From: [Eubacterium] siraeum | Lineage (GTDB): Bacteria > Bacillota > Clostridia > Oscillospirales > Ruminococcaceae | Assembly: GCA_025150425.1 (NCBI GenBank) | Contig: CP102281.1 | Span: forward strand, 2,542,001-2,606,000 | Length of the DNA stretch: 64,000 nucleotides | Direction: 5' to 3' | In this document: one piece after another, positions 32,958 to 42,067 of the stretch | How the letters are laid out: every line of letters begins with the position of its first letter | Numbering within the stretch: position 1 is the stretch's first letter | Position numbers and translations under genes: made by a program | Notes under the pieces: model-generated | The model's database searches: none | The model's input: the letters and a program-made list of their open reading frames with translations, nothing else | What the model was told of the DNA's origin: nothing

Positions 32958-34262
32958 ATGGATCTCGGCGGATTTCTGACAGAACTCAGAACTACCGATA
33001 CATATAAGTATCTGGGTAAAATTGAAAAGATAGTCGGAATGACGATCGAGGCGAGCGGACCGCTGTGCAGTATAGGCGATGTGTGCCGTATCTACACAAA
33101 GGATATGAAGTCGCATATCCCTGCCGAAGTGGTGGGATTCAACGAGCATAAGGTACTGCTTATGCCGTATACCGACCTTGAGGGCATAGGTCCCGGCAGT
33201 ATAGTTGACAACACAGGCGACAAGCTGAATGTAAGAGTCGGCGACAAGCTGATAGGAAGAATAATCGACGCACTGGGAAATCCGCTTGACGACGGAGAGC
33301 CGATTGAATATACAGACACAGTGCCTATAGCGGGCATTCCTGTAAATCCGCTCACCAGACCGAAAATACACGAGCCTATAGAGCTTGGCGTAAAGGCGAT
33401 CGACGGACTTCTCACAATGGGCAAGGGGCAGAGAATGGGTATCTTTGCAGGCTCAGGCGTAGGCAAGTCAACGCTTATGGGTATGATCGCACGAAAGGTA
33501 AAGGCCGATCTCAACGTTATAGCGCTTGTAGGCGAGCGTGGCAGAGAGGTAAGAGAATTTATAGAAAACGACCTCGGAGAAGAAGGTATGGCAAGGTCGG
33601 TCGTTGTTGTCGCAACATCGGATCAGCCTGCGATGATGAGAAATAAATGTCCTATGACGGCTACGGCTATAGCGGAATATTTCTGCTCTCAGGGCAAGGA
33701 CGTTCTGCTGATGATGGATAATCTTACACGTTTTGCTATGGCACAGCGTGAGATAGGTCTTTCGACAGGCGAACCTCCCGTTGCAAGAGGCTATACCCCG
33801 TCAATATACGCCGCAATGCCGAAGCTGCTCGAAAGGGCGGGAAACTTCGAAAAGGGCAGTATAACGGGAATTTATGCTGTGCTTGTTGAGGGTGACGATA
33901 CAAACGAGCCTATATCGGATACCGTAAGAGGTATAATTGACGGACATATAGTGCTGAGCCGTAAGATAGCGGCGCAGAACCATTATCCTGCCATTGACAT
34001 ACTGCCGAGCATCTCACGTCTTATGTCGGCAATTGCAGACCCGGAGCATAATAAAGCGGCAGGAAAGCTGAGAAATCTGCTTGCGCTTTACAACAACAAC
34101 GCAGACCTTATCTCGATAGGAGCGTACAAGAAGGGTACAAACCCGGCTCTTGACGAGGCGATAAAGAAGATAGACAAGATAAACGATTTTCTGATGCAGG
34201 GAATGTATGAATCGTTCTCGATGGAGGATACCATAAAGCTGTTAAAGGCGGCGGTTTCCTGA
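32958..34262 (+). CDS. fliI: Flagellar export ATPase FliI
   Basis: A 434-residue ATPase related to F1-beta that energises unloading of type III export substrates. Walker A GIFAGSGVGKSTL lies at about residues 160-172, GERGREVREF follows, and Walker B is VLLMMDNLTRFAMAQREIGL. SISRLMSAIADPEH near residue 350 is typical. Length is normal. Ribosome site GAAAGGAC before ATG 32958. Confidence 0.96.
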   Translation: MDLGGFLTELRTTDTYKYLGKIEKIVGMTIEASGPLCSIGDVCRIYTKDMKSHIPAEVVGFNEHKVLLMPYTDLEGIGPGSIVDNTGDKLNVRVGDKLIGRIIDALGNPLDDGEPIEYTDTVPIAGIPVNPLTRPKIHEPIELGVKAIDGLLTMGKGQRMGIFAGSGVGKSTLMGMIARKVKADLNVIALVGERGREVREFIENDLGEEGMARSVVVVATSDQPAMMRNKCPMTATAIAEYFCSQGKDVLLMMDNLTRFAMAQREIGLSTGEPPVARGYTPSIYAAMPKLLERAGNFEKGSITGIYAVLVEGDDTNEPISDTVRGIIDGHIVLSRKIAAQNHYPAIDILPSISRLMSAIADPEHNKAAGKLRNLLALYNNNADLISIGAYKKGTNPALDEAIKKIDKINDFLMQGMYESFSMEDTIKLLKAAVS

Positions 34263-34274
34263 TATTAATGCGAT

Positions 34275-34727
34275 ATGAAGAAGTTTAATTTTACATTGCA
34301 ATCGCTGAAAAAGTACAACGATCAGGTGCTTGACAGCGAGAAATCAATACTCGGCAGACTAAGGGCGGAGCTTGCGGAAATGCAAAGCGAGCTTGACGCA
34401 AAGGTGGCTGAGTACGAACAGAGCATAGACAAGCTGAACGAGCTTGTGCGGGGCGGCACTACCGCTATGAGATTATCACTGCACAAGAAATATGTTTCCT
34501 CTTTGCAACAGGATATATATCGCATAAAGGGGCTTATGGCGCACAAGCGTGAGGAAATCGAAAATCAGCTTCAGAAAGTAATTGACGCTACAAAAGAGGT
34601 TTCTAAGCTTGAAAAGCTGGAGGAAAAACAGCTTGAAGAGTACAGATACGCATCGCAGAAAGAGCAGGAGCAGATCATAGAGGAATTTGTGACAAACGGC
34701 TCTTCAAACGGAGGTAATACACCGTAA
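34275..34727 (+). CDS. fliJ: Flagellar export chaperone FliJ
   Basis: A 150-residue, almost fully alpha-helical coiled-coil protein starting FNFTLQSLKKYNDQVLDSEK, the typical FliJ opening, with repeated charged heptads to about residue 135. It acts as the central stalk of the export ATPase. It starts 12 bp after fliI; I see only a weak ribosome site, so coupling to fliI is likely. Confidence 0.88.
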   Translation: MKKFNFTLQSLKKYNDQVLDSEKSILGRLRAELAEMQSELDAKVAEYEQSIDKLNELVRGGTTAMRLSLHKKYVSSLQQDIYRIKGLMAHKREEIENQLQKVIDATKEVSKLEKLEEKQLEEYRYASQKEQEQIIEEFVTNGSSNGGNTP

Positions 34728-34731
34728 ATTG

Positions 34732-34760
34732 TTGACATATAGTTCGAAATGTGTTACAAT
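34732..34760 (+). promoter_or_regulatory. Internal sigma-A promoter before fliK
   Basis: TTGACA (34732-34737), a 17-bp spacer and TACAAT (34755-34760), starting 5 bp past the fliJ stop. A TTTAACG/CGTTAAA hairpin (34793-34815) follows in the 120-base leader. Confidence 0.8.
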
Positions 34761-34881
34761 ACAAGGTGGAAAGCTGTGCAATTTTCATAAATTTTAACGG
34801 TTCAAACACGTTAAATATATAAAAGTTGTTAAAAAGCATATATTGTTTTTGACAATGAATAGCGCTGAAAGGGGGTGAGAT

Positions 34882-36390
34882 ATGATGAATGGGACAGTAG
34901 TATTGCCTGCCGTTGTTACAACGTTTGCAGGCAATGCCGCCACAATCTCGGCAGGTAGCGTACAAAACGGCTCAGCAAGCGGTACTGCCGGAGGCTTCTC
35001 CGATACGCTCGGTGCTATGGTAACAAGCGGTCAGCAGTGCAATATGAACTCGGCTGTGCGAATGAATGCCGATAATAAGGCTGTTATGAACGGCGAGATA
35101 TTAAGCGGACTGAACGAGCTTGAGCAGAATGCAAAAGAACTGAAGGAACTGCTTAAAACAGCCGAGCTTGCAGGATATCTGCAAGGCGGTACGATGCAGT
35201 TTTACGCCGATGTAATGCAGACGGACAACAGCGAGCTTATGCAGATCATGAACGGTCTTGAGCTCAGCAGTCCGATAGGCGATGTGTTATCTGAAGAAGG
35301 CGCTTTCAGCAAAATTTCAGACGGGAATGACGTTAATACGGCTCTCGGTTTACAAAACGGAGAGATTTCCGCCTTAAATGATTTTGCGAGTGAAATTCAG
35401 ATGAATAACGGCGACTCTGCGGATACTGTAAACCAAACGAACGTCAAAGCGGAAATCGCTTCAGACAGCATTTCCGGTGAAAATGCTGTGGCTGCAACGG
35501 CTGACAAGCCAGACGCTTTTGCAAGCGTGGCTGTCGGAAATGCCGAAAAGTCTTCAGATGCGGATAATATACGTTCAAAGGCAGATACGACTTTTACCGA
35601 AAAGACCGATTTCGTCGATAAGATGGGCTTTATCGGGAAAACAGGCAGGCAGGAAACTTCCGGTGTAAAAGCGGATAGTCCTGAGGCTGTAAAGGCTGAA
35701 TTTACGGTAACGTCATACGAAAAATACGGCGACAACAGCGTAAAGCAGGATATACAGACGCAGGATGACAATGCTCCGAGAATGGCATTTGCCAAGAGGA
35801 ACATCGAAAGCAAGAGCGATGAACTGAGGGCGATAACCAAAGGAAACGAGGTTACTAAATCTGACAGCGACCTTGAAACTGAGCAGAAGGTTACCGACAA
35901 AAATGCGGTAAGCGATATGCTTGCAAAGGGCAGTGATGTATTTGCAAGAACAGAAAGCCGTTATGACGAAAACGGGCAGGAAATCCGCACTCTCAGAGTA
36001 CCGATAAGCGATATGGCTGAGTTTGTGAGCGAACACGCACCTAAGGCAAACGGCAAAAGCACGCTTACAGTTGTGCTTACACCCGAAACACTGGGCAAAA
36101 TCACGGTTCGTATGGCAAATGAGGGCGGAAAGCTCACGGTTGAGATACTGACGGAAACTCAGGCGGCGAAGGAGCTTTTACAGGCAAAGTCACAGCAGCT
36201 TGCGTATGCGCTGAAGAATGACGATGTGGAGCTTACCTCGTACAAGGTGGAAACCTCGCAGGCGGAACTTTTCCAGAGAGATTTTGACGGCAGCAGTAAG
36301 AACCCTTACAGACAGCAGTCGCACAGTCAGCAGAAGAATGACACGGACGACTTTGAAAATCTGTTGGGGGAGATTCAGACGATGGACTGA
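34882..36390 (+). CDS. fliK: Flagellar hook-length control protein FliK
   Basis: A 502-residue protein. The first 370 residues are low-complexity, polar and poorly conserved, as expected for the ruler part. The C-terminal domain (about 370-470) has LRVPISDMAEFVSEHAP, then TLTVVLTPETLGKITVRM and VEILTETQAAKELL, the Flg_hook signature that switches export specificity. GAAAGGGGG lies before the double ATG at 34882/34885. It is the first gene after the TTGACA promoter. Confidence 0.88.
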   Translation: MMNGTVVLPAVVTTFAGNAATISAGSVQNGSASGTAGGFSDTLGAMVTSGQQCNMNSAVRMNADNKAVMNGEILSGLNELEQNAKELKELLKTAELAGYLQGGTMQFYADVMQTDNSELMQIMNGLELSSPIGDVLSEEGAFSKISDGNDVNTALGLQNGEISALNDFASEIQMNNGDSADTVNQTNVKAEIASDSISGENAVAATADKPDAFASVAVGNAEKSSDADNIRSKADTTFTEKTDFVDKMGFIGKTGRQETSGVKADSPEAVKAEFTVTSYEKYGDNSVKQDIQTQDDNAPRMAFAKRNIESKSDELRAITKGNEVTKSDSDLETEQKVTDKNAVSDMLAKGSDVFARTESRYDENGQEIRTLRVPISDMAEFVSEHAPKANGKSTLTVVLTPETLGKITVRMANEGGKLTVEILTETQAAKELLQAKSQQLAYALKNDDVELTSYKVETSQAELFQRDFDGSSKNPYRQQSHSQQKNDTDDFENLLGEIQTMD

Positions 36391-36426
36391 TTTTTTATCG
36401 GTCGGACTGACATGAAAGGATAACAG

Positions 36427-37101
36427 ATGGCAGACATTTCAAGTCTTCAGAGTGTACAGTCAAATCACGAAAAGTATAAGGACCTTTTCAAGAATTCGGG
36501 CAAGAACGATACGATAAGCACAGATACGTTCTTCAGTCTGCTTATGGCGGAAATGAGCAACCAGGATCCGCTTGAGCCTACGTCCAATACCGAGTTCGTG
36601 TCGCAGATGGCACAGTTCACGGCATTACAGGCACAGCAGGACAATCTGAAGTACAGTATGTCAAACTATGCGGCAGGTCTTGTAGGAAAGACGCTTACAA
36701 TGAATGCGCAGAGCGACGACGGAACGCTTTTATCGGGCGTATGCACCGGAGTGAACATCAGCGGAAGCGATGTTAAGGTAGTAGTTGACGGCAAGCAGTA
36801 TGATTTATCGGCGGTAAAGGCGATAAGCGATACGGTAAGCAAGGGTACGTTACATACGATGACCGAGGCACTGGGATATGTGGGCAAGGAAGTAACGGTA
36901 AAGGTACTCGGCGACGACGGCAAATTCTACTATGCAAAGGGCAAGGTCGAGTCGGCAGAAATGCAGGACGGCGACGCTAAGATCGTGATAGACAATTATC
37001 TCTACTCTATTGACGAGATAGTACACGTCAGCGAGGGTACGGGAAGTACGGCTGACAAGAACACGGAAGCTCCGGCAGGAAGCGCCGGGGGCAACAAGTA
37101 A
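36427..37101 (+). CDS. flgD: Flagellar hook cap protein FlgD
   Basis: A 224-residue scaffold for hook assembly. The N-terminal signature DTFFSLLMAEMSNQDPLEPTSNTEFVSQMAQFTALQ is textbook. The middle has tandem small beta domains (VDGKQYDLSAVKAI; VIDNYLYSIDEI). Ribosome site GAAAGGA before ATG 36427. The order fliK-flgD-flgE is conserved among Firmicutes. Confidence 0.94.
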   Translation: MADISSLQSVQSNHEKYKDLFKNSGKNDTISTDTFFSLLMAEMSNQDPLEPTSNTEFVSQMAQFTALQAQQDNLKYSMSNYAAGLVGKTLTMNAQSDDGTLLSGVCTGVNISGSDVKVVVDGKQYDLSAVKAISDTVSKGTLHTMTEALGYVGKEVTVKVLGDDGKFYYAKGKVESAEMQDGDAKIVIDNYLYSIDEIVHVSEGTGSTADKNTEAPAGSAGGNK

Positions 37102-37120
37102 ATAAAAAGGCGGCAGTGTT

Positions 37121-37525
37121 ATGTTGATAAATGAACTCAAGCTGCGGAATCTGCAGATTTCGACAGGCAACGTTAACACCGCAAAAGCAGGGAATGCTGA
37201 AAAGGCCGCACAACAGTCGGGAGGAACATTTGCAGAAGCTCTGCAAAGCGAGCTTGATGCGAGAAACTCGGCGGTAGGCTTTTCGAAACACGCAATGAAG
37301 CGTATAGAAAGCAGAAATATCGAGATACTTGACTCGGATATGCTGCAAAGACTTAATGACGGCATTGAGATAGCCGCAGAAAAGGGCAGTAACGAAACAC
37401 TGGTACTCGTAGACAGGACTGCTTTTGTGGTAAGTGTGAAAAACCGCACGGTAATCACAACTATGTCACAGGAAGATTTAAAAGGTAATATTTTTACGAA
37501 CATCGACTCGACCGTAATTATGTAA
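37121..37525 (+). CDS. Flagellar operon protein, TIGR02530/FlgN-like position
   Basis: A 134-residue cytosolic protein. It has FSKHAMKRIESRNIEILDSDMLQRLNDGIEIAAEKGSNETLVLVDRTAFVVSVKNRTVITTM, the conserved block of the small flagellar-operon family found between flgD and flgE in Gram-positive bacteria. Its exact job is not established. It starts 19 bp after flgD. Confidence 0.85.
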   Translation: MLINELKLRNLQISTGNVNTAKAGNAEKAAQQSGGTFAEALQSELDARNSAVGFSKHAMKRIESRNIEILDSDMLQRLNDGIEIAAEKGSNETLVLVDRTAFVVSVKNRTVITTMSQEDLKGNIFTNIDSTVIM

Positions 37526-37606
37526 TACCGGACCGAAAGGAAGTATTCCTTACCCCGAATGACAGACGGGTAAGAACGGTCGGCACGATGGAGAAAGGAA
37601 CAGATC

Positions 37607-39172
37607 ATGGTTAGATCTTTATTCTCGGGCGTGTCAGGATTAAAGACACATCAGCAGAAGATGGACGTTATAGGTAACAACATTGCAAACGTCAACACTA
37701 CAGGCTTCAAGACAAGCGTAACTACCTTCCAGGAGGTATATTACCAGACTAAGAAGAACGGCTCGGCAGGCTCTAACCTCCAGGGTGGTGTAAATCCCTC
37801 TCAGGTAGGTTACGGTACTAAGCTGGGCGCTATCGGACAGGTAATGGGACAGTCGGGCTTCACATATTCTGACAGCGTTTATGACTGTGCTTTATCGGGC
37901 GACGGATTTTTCCAGGTAATGGACGAAGCCGGCAACATCTTCTATTCAAGAGCAGGCGTTTTCAACGTTGATAACGCAGGAAACCTCGTAGACTCAAACG
38001 GTAATATGGTACTCGGCGTAAGCGGTGACGCAACAGGCGTTGACGCATCTTCAAACAGAATTACATTCGTAGTTCCCGAAGTTCTCGACAACGAAGCCAG
38101 CTACTCAAAGACAATTACATACAAGGGCGGTACATATCCGCTTACAGTATCGGCAGATACAGCGACACCTGACGGCAACATATCTGTAGGATTTACCGTA
38201 GGTGAAAGCGATTACGCTTATATGAGCGGAAACAAGCTCGTTGTACAGCTGAACGAAAAGAATGATTATACAAACCTCAACGATCTTGAGGACGCTGTGA
38301 CCCGTGCGTGTGAAAACGGCGGTGTAAGCATTGAGGGCGTACTTCCGCTCCACTTTGAGCTTGATACGGTGCCTCCTGCGGCAGATATTCCTGCAACGAC
38401 AGCTACCAACACAATGAAGCTGGACGACGGAACAACAAAGGCTTCTCTTACATTTACGACAGTAAACGCAGGAGAATATGCAAATAACTACACGATAAAC
38501 TTAAGATATTCAAAGAATGCCGCAGACACAACGGCAAAGTGGTCGGACAACGGTCTTACGATAAGCGTTTGCCCCGGTGCTACGGTAGCCGACATACAGG
38601 CGGCTGTAGACAAGGCGGCAGGCAGTAACGAAAAGTATCAGCTTAAGGTTACAAGTACGGACTGGGACGCTGCAAACGGCGCACTTGAAACGCTTCTTGC
38701 CACAGACGGCAAGGTAGGTCTTGCAGGCGGCTCGAACAACTTCTTCTCTGATATGGTCCAGCTTCTGGGCAATATCAAGATGACAGACGGACGTGTTGCG
38801 GCTACGCAGACGGTAAAGGATCTTGACAGCGTATATATCAACGAGGACGGCACTATTTACGGTGTACACAGCGTACACGGTATCATAATGCTCGGCAGAA
38901 TTGATATTGTTACATTTGATAACCCCAACGGTCTTGAGCAGGTGGGAAGCTCCTACTGGAGAGAAACTCTTTCATCGGGTCAGCCCCAGGTAAACATTGC
39001 AGGCGAAAACGGTTCTGCTTCTGTAGTATCGGGTGCGCTCGAAATGTCTAACGTTGACTTGTCGCAGGAATTCTCCGATATGATCATCACACAGAGAGGC
39101 TTCCAGGCAAACTCAAGAATCATCACCACTTCGGACACGATGCTTGAAGAAATAGTAAACCTCAAGCGCTAA
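37607..39172 (+). CDS. flgE: Flagellar hook protein FlgE
   Basis: A 521-residue hook subunit. It starts VRSLFSGVSGLKTHQQKMDVIGNNIANVNTTGFK and ends MSNVDLSQEFSDMIITQRGFQANSRIITTSDTMLEEIVNLKR, the rod/hook D0 coiled ends. The centre (about 160-360) is an enlarged variable surface domain. Ribosome site GAAAGGAAC before ATG 37607. A 690-bp repeat-rich gap follows, which splits the flagellar cluster. Confidence 0.95.
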   Translation: MVRSLFSGVSGLKTHQQKMDVIGNNIANVNTTGFKTSVTTFQEVYYQTKKNGSAGSNLQGGVNPSQVGYGTKLGAIGQVMGQSGFTYSDSVYDCALSGDGFFQVMDEAGNIFYSRAGVFNVDNAGNLVDSNGNMVLGVSGDATGVDASSNRITFVVPEVLDNEASYSKTITYKGGTYPLTVSADTATPDGNISVGFTVGESDYAYMSGNKLVVQLNEKNDYTNLNDLEDAVTRACENGGVSIEGVLPLHFELDTVPPAADIPATTATNTMKLDDGTTKASLTFTTVNAGEYANNYTINLRYSKNAADTTAKWSDNGLTISVCPGATVADIQAAVDKAAGSNEKYQLKVTSTDWDAANGALETLLATDGKVGLAGGSNNFFSDMVQLLGNIKMTDGRVAATQTVKDLDSVYINEDGTIYGVHSVHGIIMLGRIDIVTFDNPNGLEQVGSSYWRETLSSGQPQVNIAGENGSASVVSGALEMSNVDLSQEFSDMIITQRGFQANSRIITTSDTMLEEIVNLKR

Positions 39173-39258
39173 TGCCCGTGGGGCATAGCAAATTCCGCCG
39201 TTCTAAAGGTTTGACAGCGGCGTAACTTTCGTTACCGGCGGAACGGCAATGTGACGTT

Positions 39259-39322
39259 GCGGCTGTGAGCCGCAGCAAATTCCGCCTTTGCGGCTGTGAG
39301 CCGCAGCAAATTCCGCCTTTGA
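39259..39322. repeat. 32-bp tandem pair with GCGGCTGTGAGCCGC palindrome
   Basis: GCGGCTGTGAGCCGCAGCAA followed by ATTCCGCCTTTG occurs twice in a row. A diverged relative follows flhB at 48281. Confidence 0.8.
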
Positions 39323-39437
39323 AAATGTTGCGGTCCGGCGACGGATAGCGAAACGGCGGGGTTCCGTTGTTGATGTAAATTACGACTTTGGTTTCATCGC
39401 AAAACTATAATAAAAATTAATATCATAAAAAATTTTT

Positions 39438-39463
39438 TGTAGGGGAGGGGCTCGCCCCTCCCG
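39438..39463. repeat. REP-like palindrome, copy C (inverted)
   Basis: TGTAGGGGAGGGGCTCGCCC, then CTCCC. It is the reverse orientation of copies A and D. Confidence 0.7.
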
Positions 39464-39586
39464 ATAAGGAATTTCTTTTTCAAAATGATATTAAAAATGT
39501 ATAGCGAATTTTGCAAGAGTGGTAGTGCTAAGCTAAGGTTGTGCTACTTTTGCAAGGTTTGTAAAGCCGGTAAGGTTTGATGCAAC

Positions 39587-39613
39587 GGGAGGGGCGAGCC
39601 CCTCCCCTACGAA
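39587..39613. repeat. REP-like palindrome, copy D
   Basis: GGGAGGGGCGAGCCCCTCCC then CTACGAA, preceded by GGTTTGATGCAAC, which also precedes the split copy at 8038. Confidence 0.75.
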
Positions 39614-39863
39614 AAGCAGGTAATGTTAGTGCAAAGTTTTTTGACAAGCAAAGCTAACAGAGCGTTCATCAAAAGCCAAGAGTTTGGCGGAAATTGCAGG
39701 TTTCTGCGATATAAATTCAAGCTTATAAGGGCAGGCGGAGCGTCAGCTCCGCCGGAATGCCCGTTATATTATGCCTGAACGGTTATGATAAACGGCTGTA
39801 TCTGCATATTCATACAGACGGAATCAATTACAGTGCGGACAATACCGCAAAGGAAGGAAATAT

Positions 39864-40067
39864 ATGATAATACTTACAAAGCTCAACGGGGAAAAGTTTA
39901 TGCTTAATCCCGATCTTATCGAAATAGTAACGGAAAATCCCGACACGGTAATTACCACGAGTACGGGACATTCATACATAGTTGAGCAGTCGATGAACGA
40001 GATACTTTCTCTCATCAAGGAATACAGGCTGTCTGTAAGACGTCAGCGTCTCGAGAGAAGCATATAA
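39864..40067 (+). CDS. flbD: Flagellar protein FlbD
   Basis: A 67-residue protein opening IILTKLNGEKFMLNPDLIEIVTENPDTVI, which is typical of the small Gram-positive FlbD family located next to motA. Its role is not well defined; some members affect motor function. The ribosome site AAGGAAGG precedes ATG 39864. motA begins 58 bp downstream. Confidence 0.88.
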   Translation: MIILTKLNGEKFMLNPDLIEIVTENPDTVITTSTGHSYIVEQSMNEILSLIKEYRLSVRRQRLERSI

Positions 40068-40125
40068 ATTGTGAATATTACAGCCGTTGGCTGTGCTATA
40101 TAAACCCTTACAGGAGGAAATTGTT

Positions 40126-40895
40126 TTGAATATTACGATCATCATAGGCTGGGTGGTATCATTCAGTCTGGTTACATTCGGTATATTTAACGGCGGTCAG
40201 CTTGACTGGTTCATAGATGTACCTTCGCTTGCTATCACAGTCGGAGGTACTATAGGCTGTCTTTTCGCCTCGTTCCCGCTCTCATACCTCAAAAATCTGC
40301 CGAAGTATCTGAAGCTGGCATTGTTCCCTAAAAATTCAATCCGCAAAGCTACATAGAACAGATAGTTGAATTTGCAAAGATCGCCAGAACAAAAGGTCTT
40401 ATCTCGCTTGAAGACAGTGCGAACAAGTGTGAGGATCCGTTCCTCAAGGAAAGCCTTATGCTGATAGTAGACGCAAACGACCTTGATAAAGTAAAAAGTA
40501 TGCTTGACGACGCAATAGACTTTATGTGTGAGCGTCACGAAAGAGGCAGACTTTTCTTTGAAAAAGGTATGTCTGTATTCCCCGCATTCGGAATGTTGGG
40601 TACTCTTGTCGGCCTTGTAAATATGCTTAAGGGTATGGGTGCCGACTCAAGCAACCTGTCAAGCGGTATGGCGGTTGCGCTTATCACGACCTTCTACGGC
40701 TCGCTGTTCTCAAACGTATTGTTTGCGCCGATCGCATCATCGCTGAAGAACAGTCACGAACAGGAGCTTCTTTGTATGCAGATAATAGAGGAAGGCGTGC
40801 TGTCGATTGCGGCAGGCTCAAACCCCAGACTTATTCAGGAAAAACTCGAATTTATGCTTGCACAGACTGATATAAAGAAGAAGGGCAGCAAGTAA
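40126..40895 (+). pseudogene. motA: Flagellar stator protein MotA, frameshifted
   Basis: It starts at TTG 40126 after AGGAGG and reads NITIIIGWVVSFSLVTFGIF... to LALFPKN, then goes out of frame at an A5 tract (40330-40334) and stops at 40356. One extra A restores PKKFNPQSYIEQIVEFAKIARTKG and the frame that continues to 40895. That part carries the conserved PAFGMLGTLVGLVNMLKGM region, whose Pro acts in torque coupling. MotA is the proton or sodium channel partner of MotB. A real mutation, phase variation or sequencing error are all possible. Confidence 0.9.
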
Positions 40896-40954
40896 CAATA
40901 TCCGCCTGTTTCCGACAGGACGGGAAATACGGCTGAAGCAAAAGGAATTTAGTA

Positions 40955-40983
40955 TTGAAATAATCGCTGAAATGTGATACAAT
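40955..40983 (+). promoter_or_regulatory. Promoter before motB
   Basis: TTGAAA (40955-40960), a 17-bp spacer and TACAAT (40978-40983), 39 bp upstream of motB. Confidence 0.65.
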
Positions 40984-41021
40984 ATATTGGTTAAGCGTCA
41001 GAAGAAAGGCGGTGGAGAAAA

Positions 41022-42041
41022 ATGGCGAAAAGAAGAGCCGAAAGCGGCGAAGAAAAGGGTAACTGGCTTGATACCTATGCCGATATGGTTACGCTTCTGT
41101 TGTGCTTTTTCGTATTGCTGTACTCTGCATCATCGGTAGACGAAACGAAATGGCAGTACATATATCAATCCTTTACGTCAAGCGGAAGCTATATAAACCC
41201 ATTCGTAATGGACGAACAGCCGAAGAATAACGCTGCCGATACAAACGGTAATGCCGAAGCTCCTCCGAACACCCAGAACGGCGGTACTACAAGCGAACAG
41301 ACAGAGGGTCTTCCCTCCGACTTCAATCAGCTTTACAGCTTCTTAAAGACAACAACTGATAAAAACGATTTAGGTCGGTATGTGTATATCGAGCAGACCC
41401 CGACAAGAATCTTTATCCGGTTCAATAATACGATAATGTTTGACGGCAACAGTGCGGTGCTGAAGGAAGAAGGCAAGCAGGTACTCAACAAGTTCATGCC
41501 GGGTATAAAGGCGGTCAACAAGTATATAAAATCCTGCTCGGTTTCGGGTCATACTGCAAAGGCCGTATCGGATGTCAACGACTGGGATCTGTCGGCGGCA
41601 AGAGCGTCAAGCGTTGTAAAATATATGGACTACAACCGCTGTGTTGACAGCGAGAAGTTCACTGTAGAGGGAAAAGCGTGCTATACGCCTATTGCCGACA
41701 ACTCAACGGCTGAAGGCAGAGCGGCGAACAGACGTGTAGAGATTATGATAGTGAGAGCACAGCTTGACACTACCTCACAGGCTGTCATAGACGATATTCT
41801 GAAATACGAATACAGGCTGAACGGTGCGAACACAGATCCTTATGAACGCAACGACAGCAACAGCTCGGACGTCAACAGTGACGTTGTAAACGAAATAATC
41901 GACAATATGGAAAGCAAGTATGACAGCAACCCGGGCGACGGCAACAACAGCACAAACGCCGCAGGACCGAAATATGAGCCGTCATATACGGGCATTCCTA
42001 CAGATATACTGACATCGGCACCGACCGAAACGTCAGAATAA
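41022..42041 (+). CDS. motB: Flagellar stator protein MotB
   Basis: A 339-residue protein. The N-terminal part has one membrane helix with the ion-binding Asp in TYADMVTLLLCFFVLLYS (about residue 22). A long Asn/Pro/Thr linker follows, then an OmpA-like peptidoglycan-binding domain (about 135-245; SGHTAKAVSDVNDWDLSAARASSV; NRRVEIMI). The C-terminal tail of about 75 residues is Asn/Ser-rich and longer than usual. GAAAGGCGGTGG precedes ATG 41022. It is intact, unlike its partner motA. Confidence 0.93.
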   Translation: MAKRRAESGEEKGNWLDTYADMVTLLLCFFVLLYSASSVDETKWQYIYQSFTSSGSYINPFVMDEQPKNNAADTNGNAEAPPNTQNGGTTSEQTEGLPSDFNQLYSFLKTTTDKNDLGRYVYIEQTPTRIFIRFNNTIMFDGNSAVLKEEGKQVLNKFMPGIKAVNKYIKSCSVSGHTAKAVSDVNDWDLSAARASSVVKYMDYNRCVDSEKFTVEGKACYTPIADNSTAEGRAANRRVEIMIVRAQLDTTSQAVIDDILKYEYRLNGANTDPYERNDSNSSDVNSDVVNEIIDNMESKYDSNPGDGNNSTNAAGPKYEPSYTGIPTDILTSAPTETSE

Positions 42042-42067
42042 GAGAAAACAGAAAGGGGGGCGAATTT

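Larger units (their letters stand above)
39173..39863. other. Repeat-rich gap inside the flagellar cluster
   Basis: It contains GCGGCTGTGAGCCGC palindromes (two 32-bp tandem units), two REP-like palindromes in opposite orientation and A/T-rich spacers. No coding frame is supported. The next gene, flbD, has only a ribosome site (AAGGAAGG) visible. Confidence 0.7.

Noticed and set aside
40326-40337. Programmed frameshift in motA
   Set aside because: A five-A tract is short for transcriptional slippage and no X-XXY-YYZ heptamer is in frame. Such control is not known for motA, so it is listed as a mutation or error.
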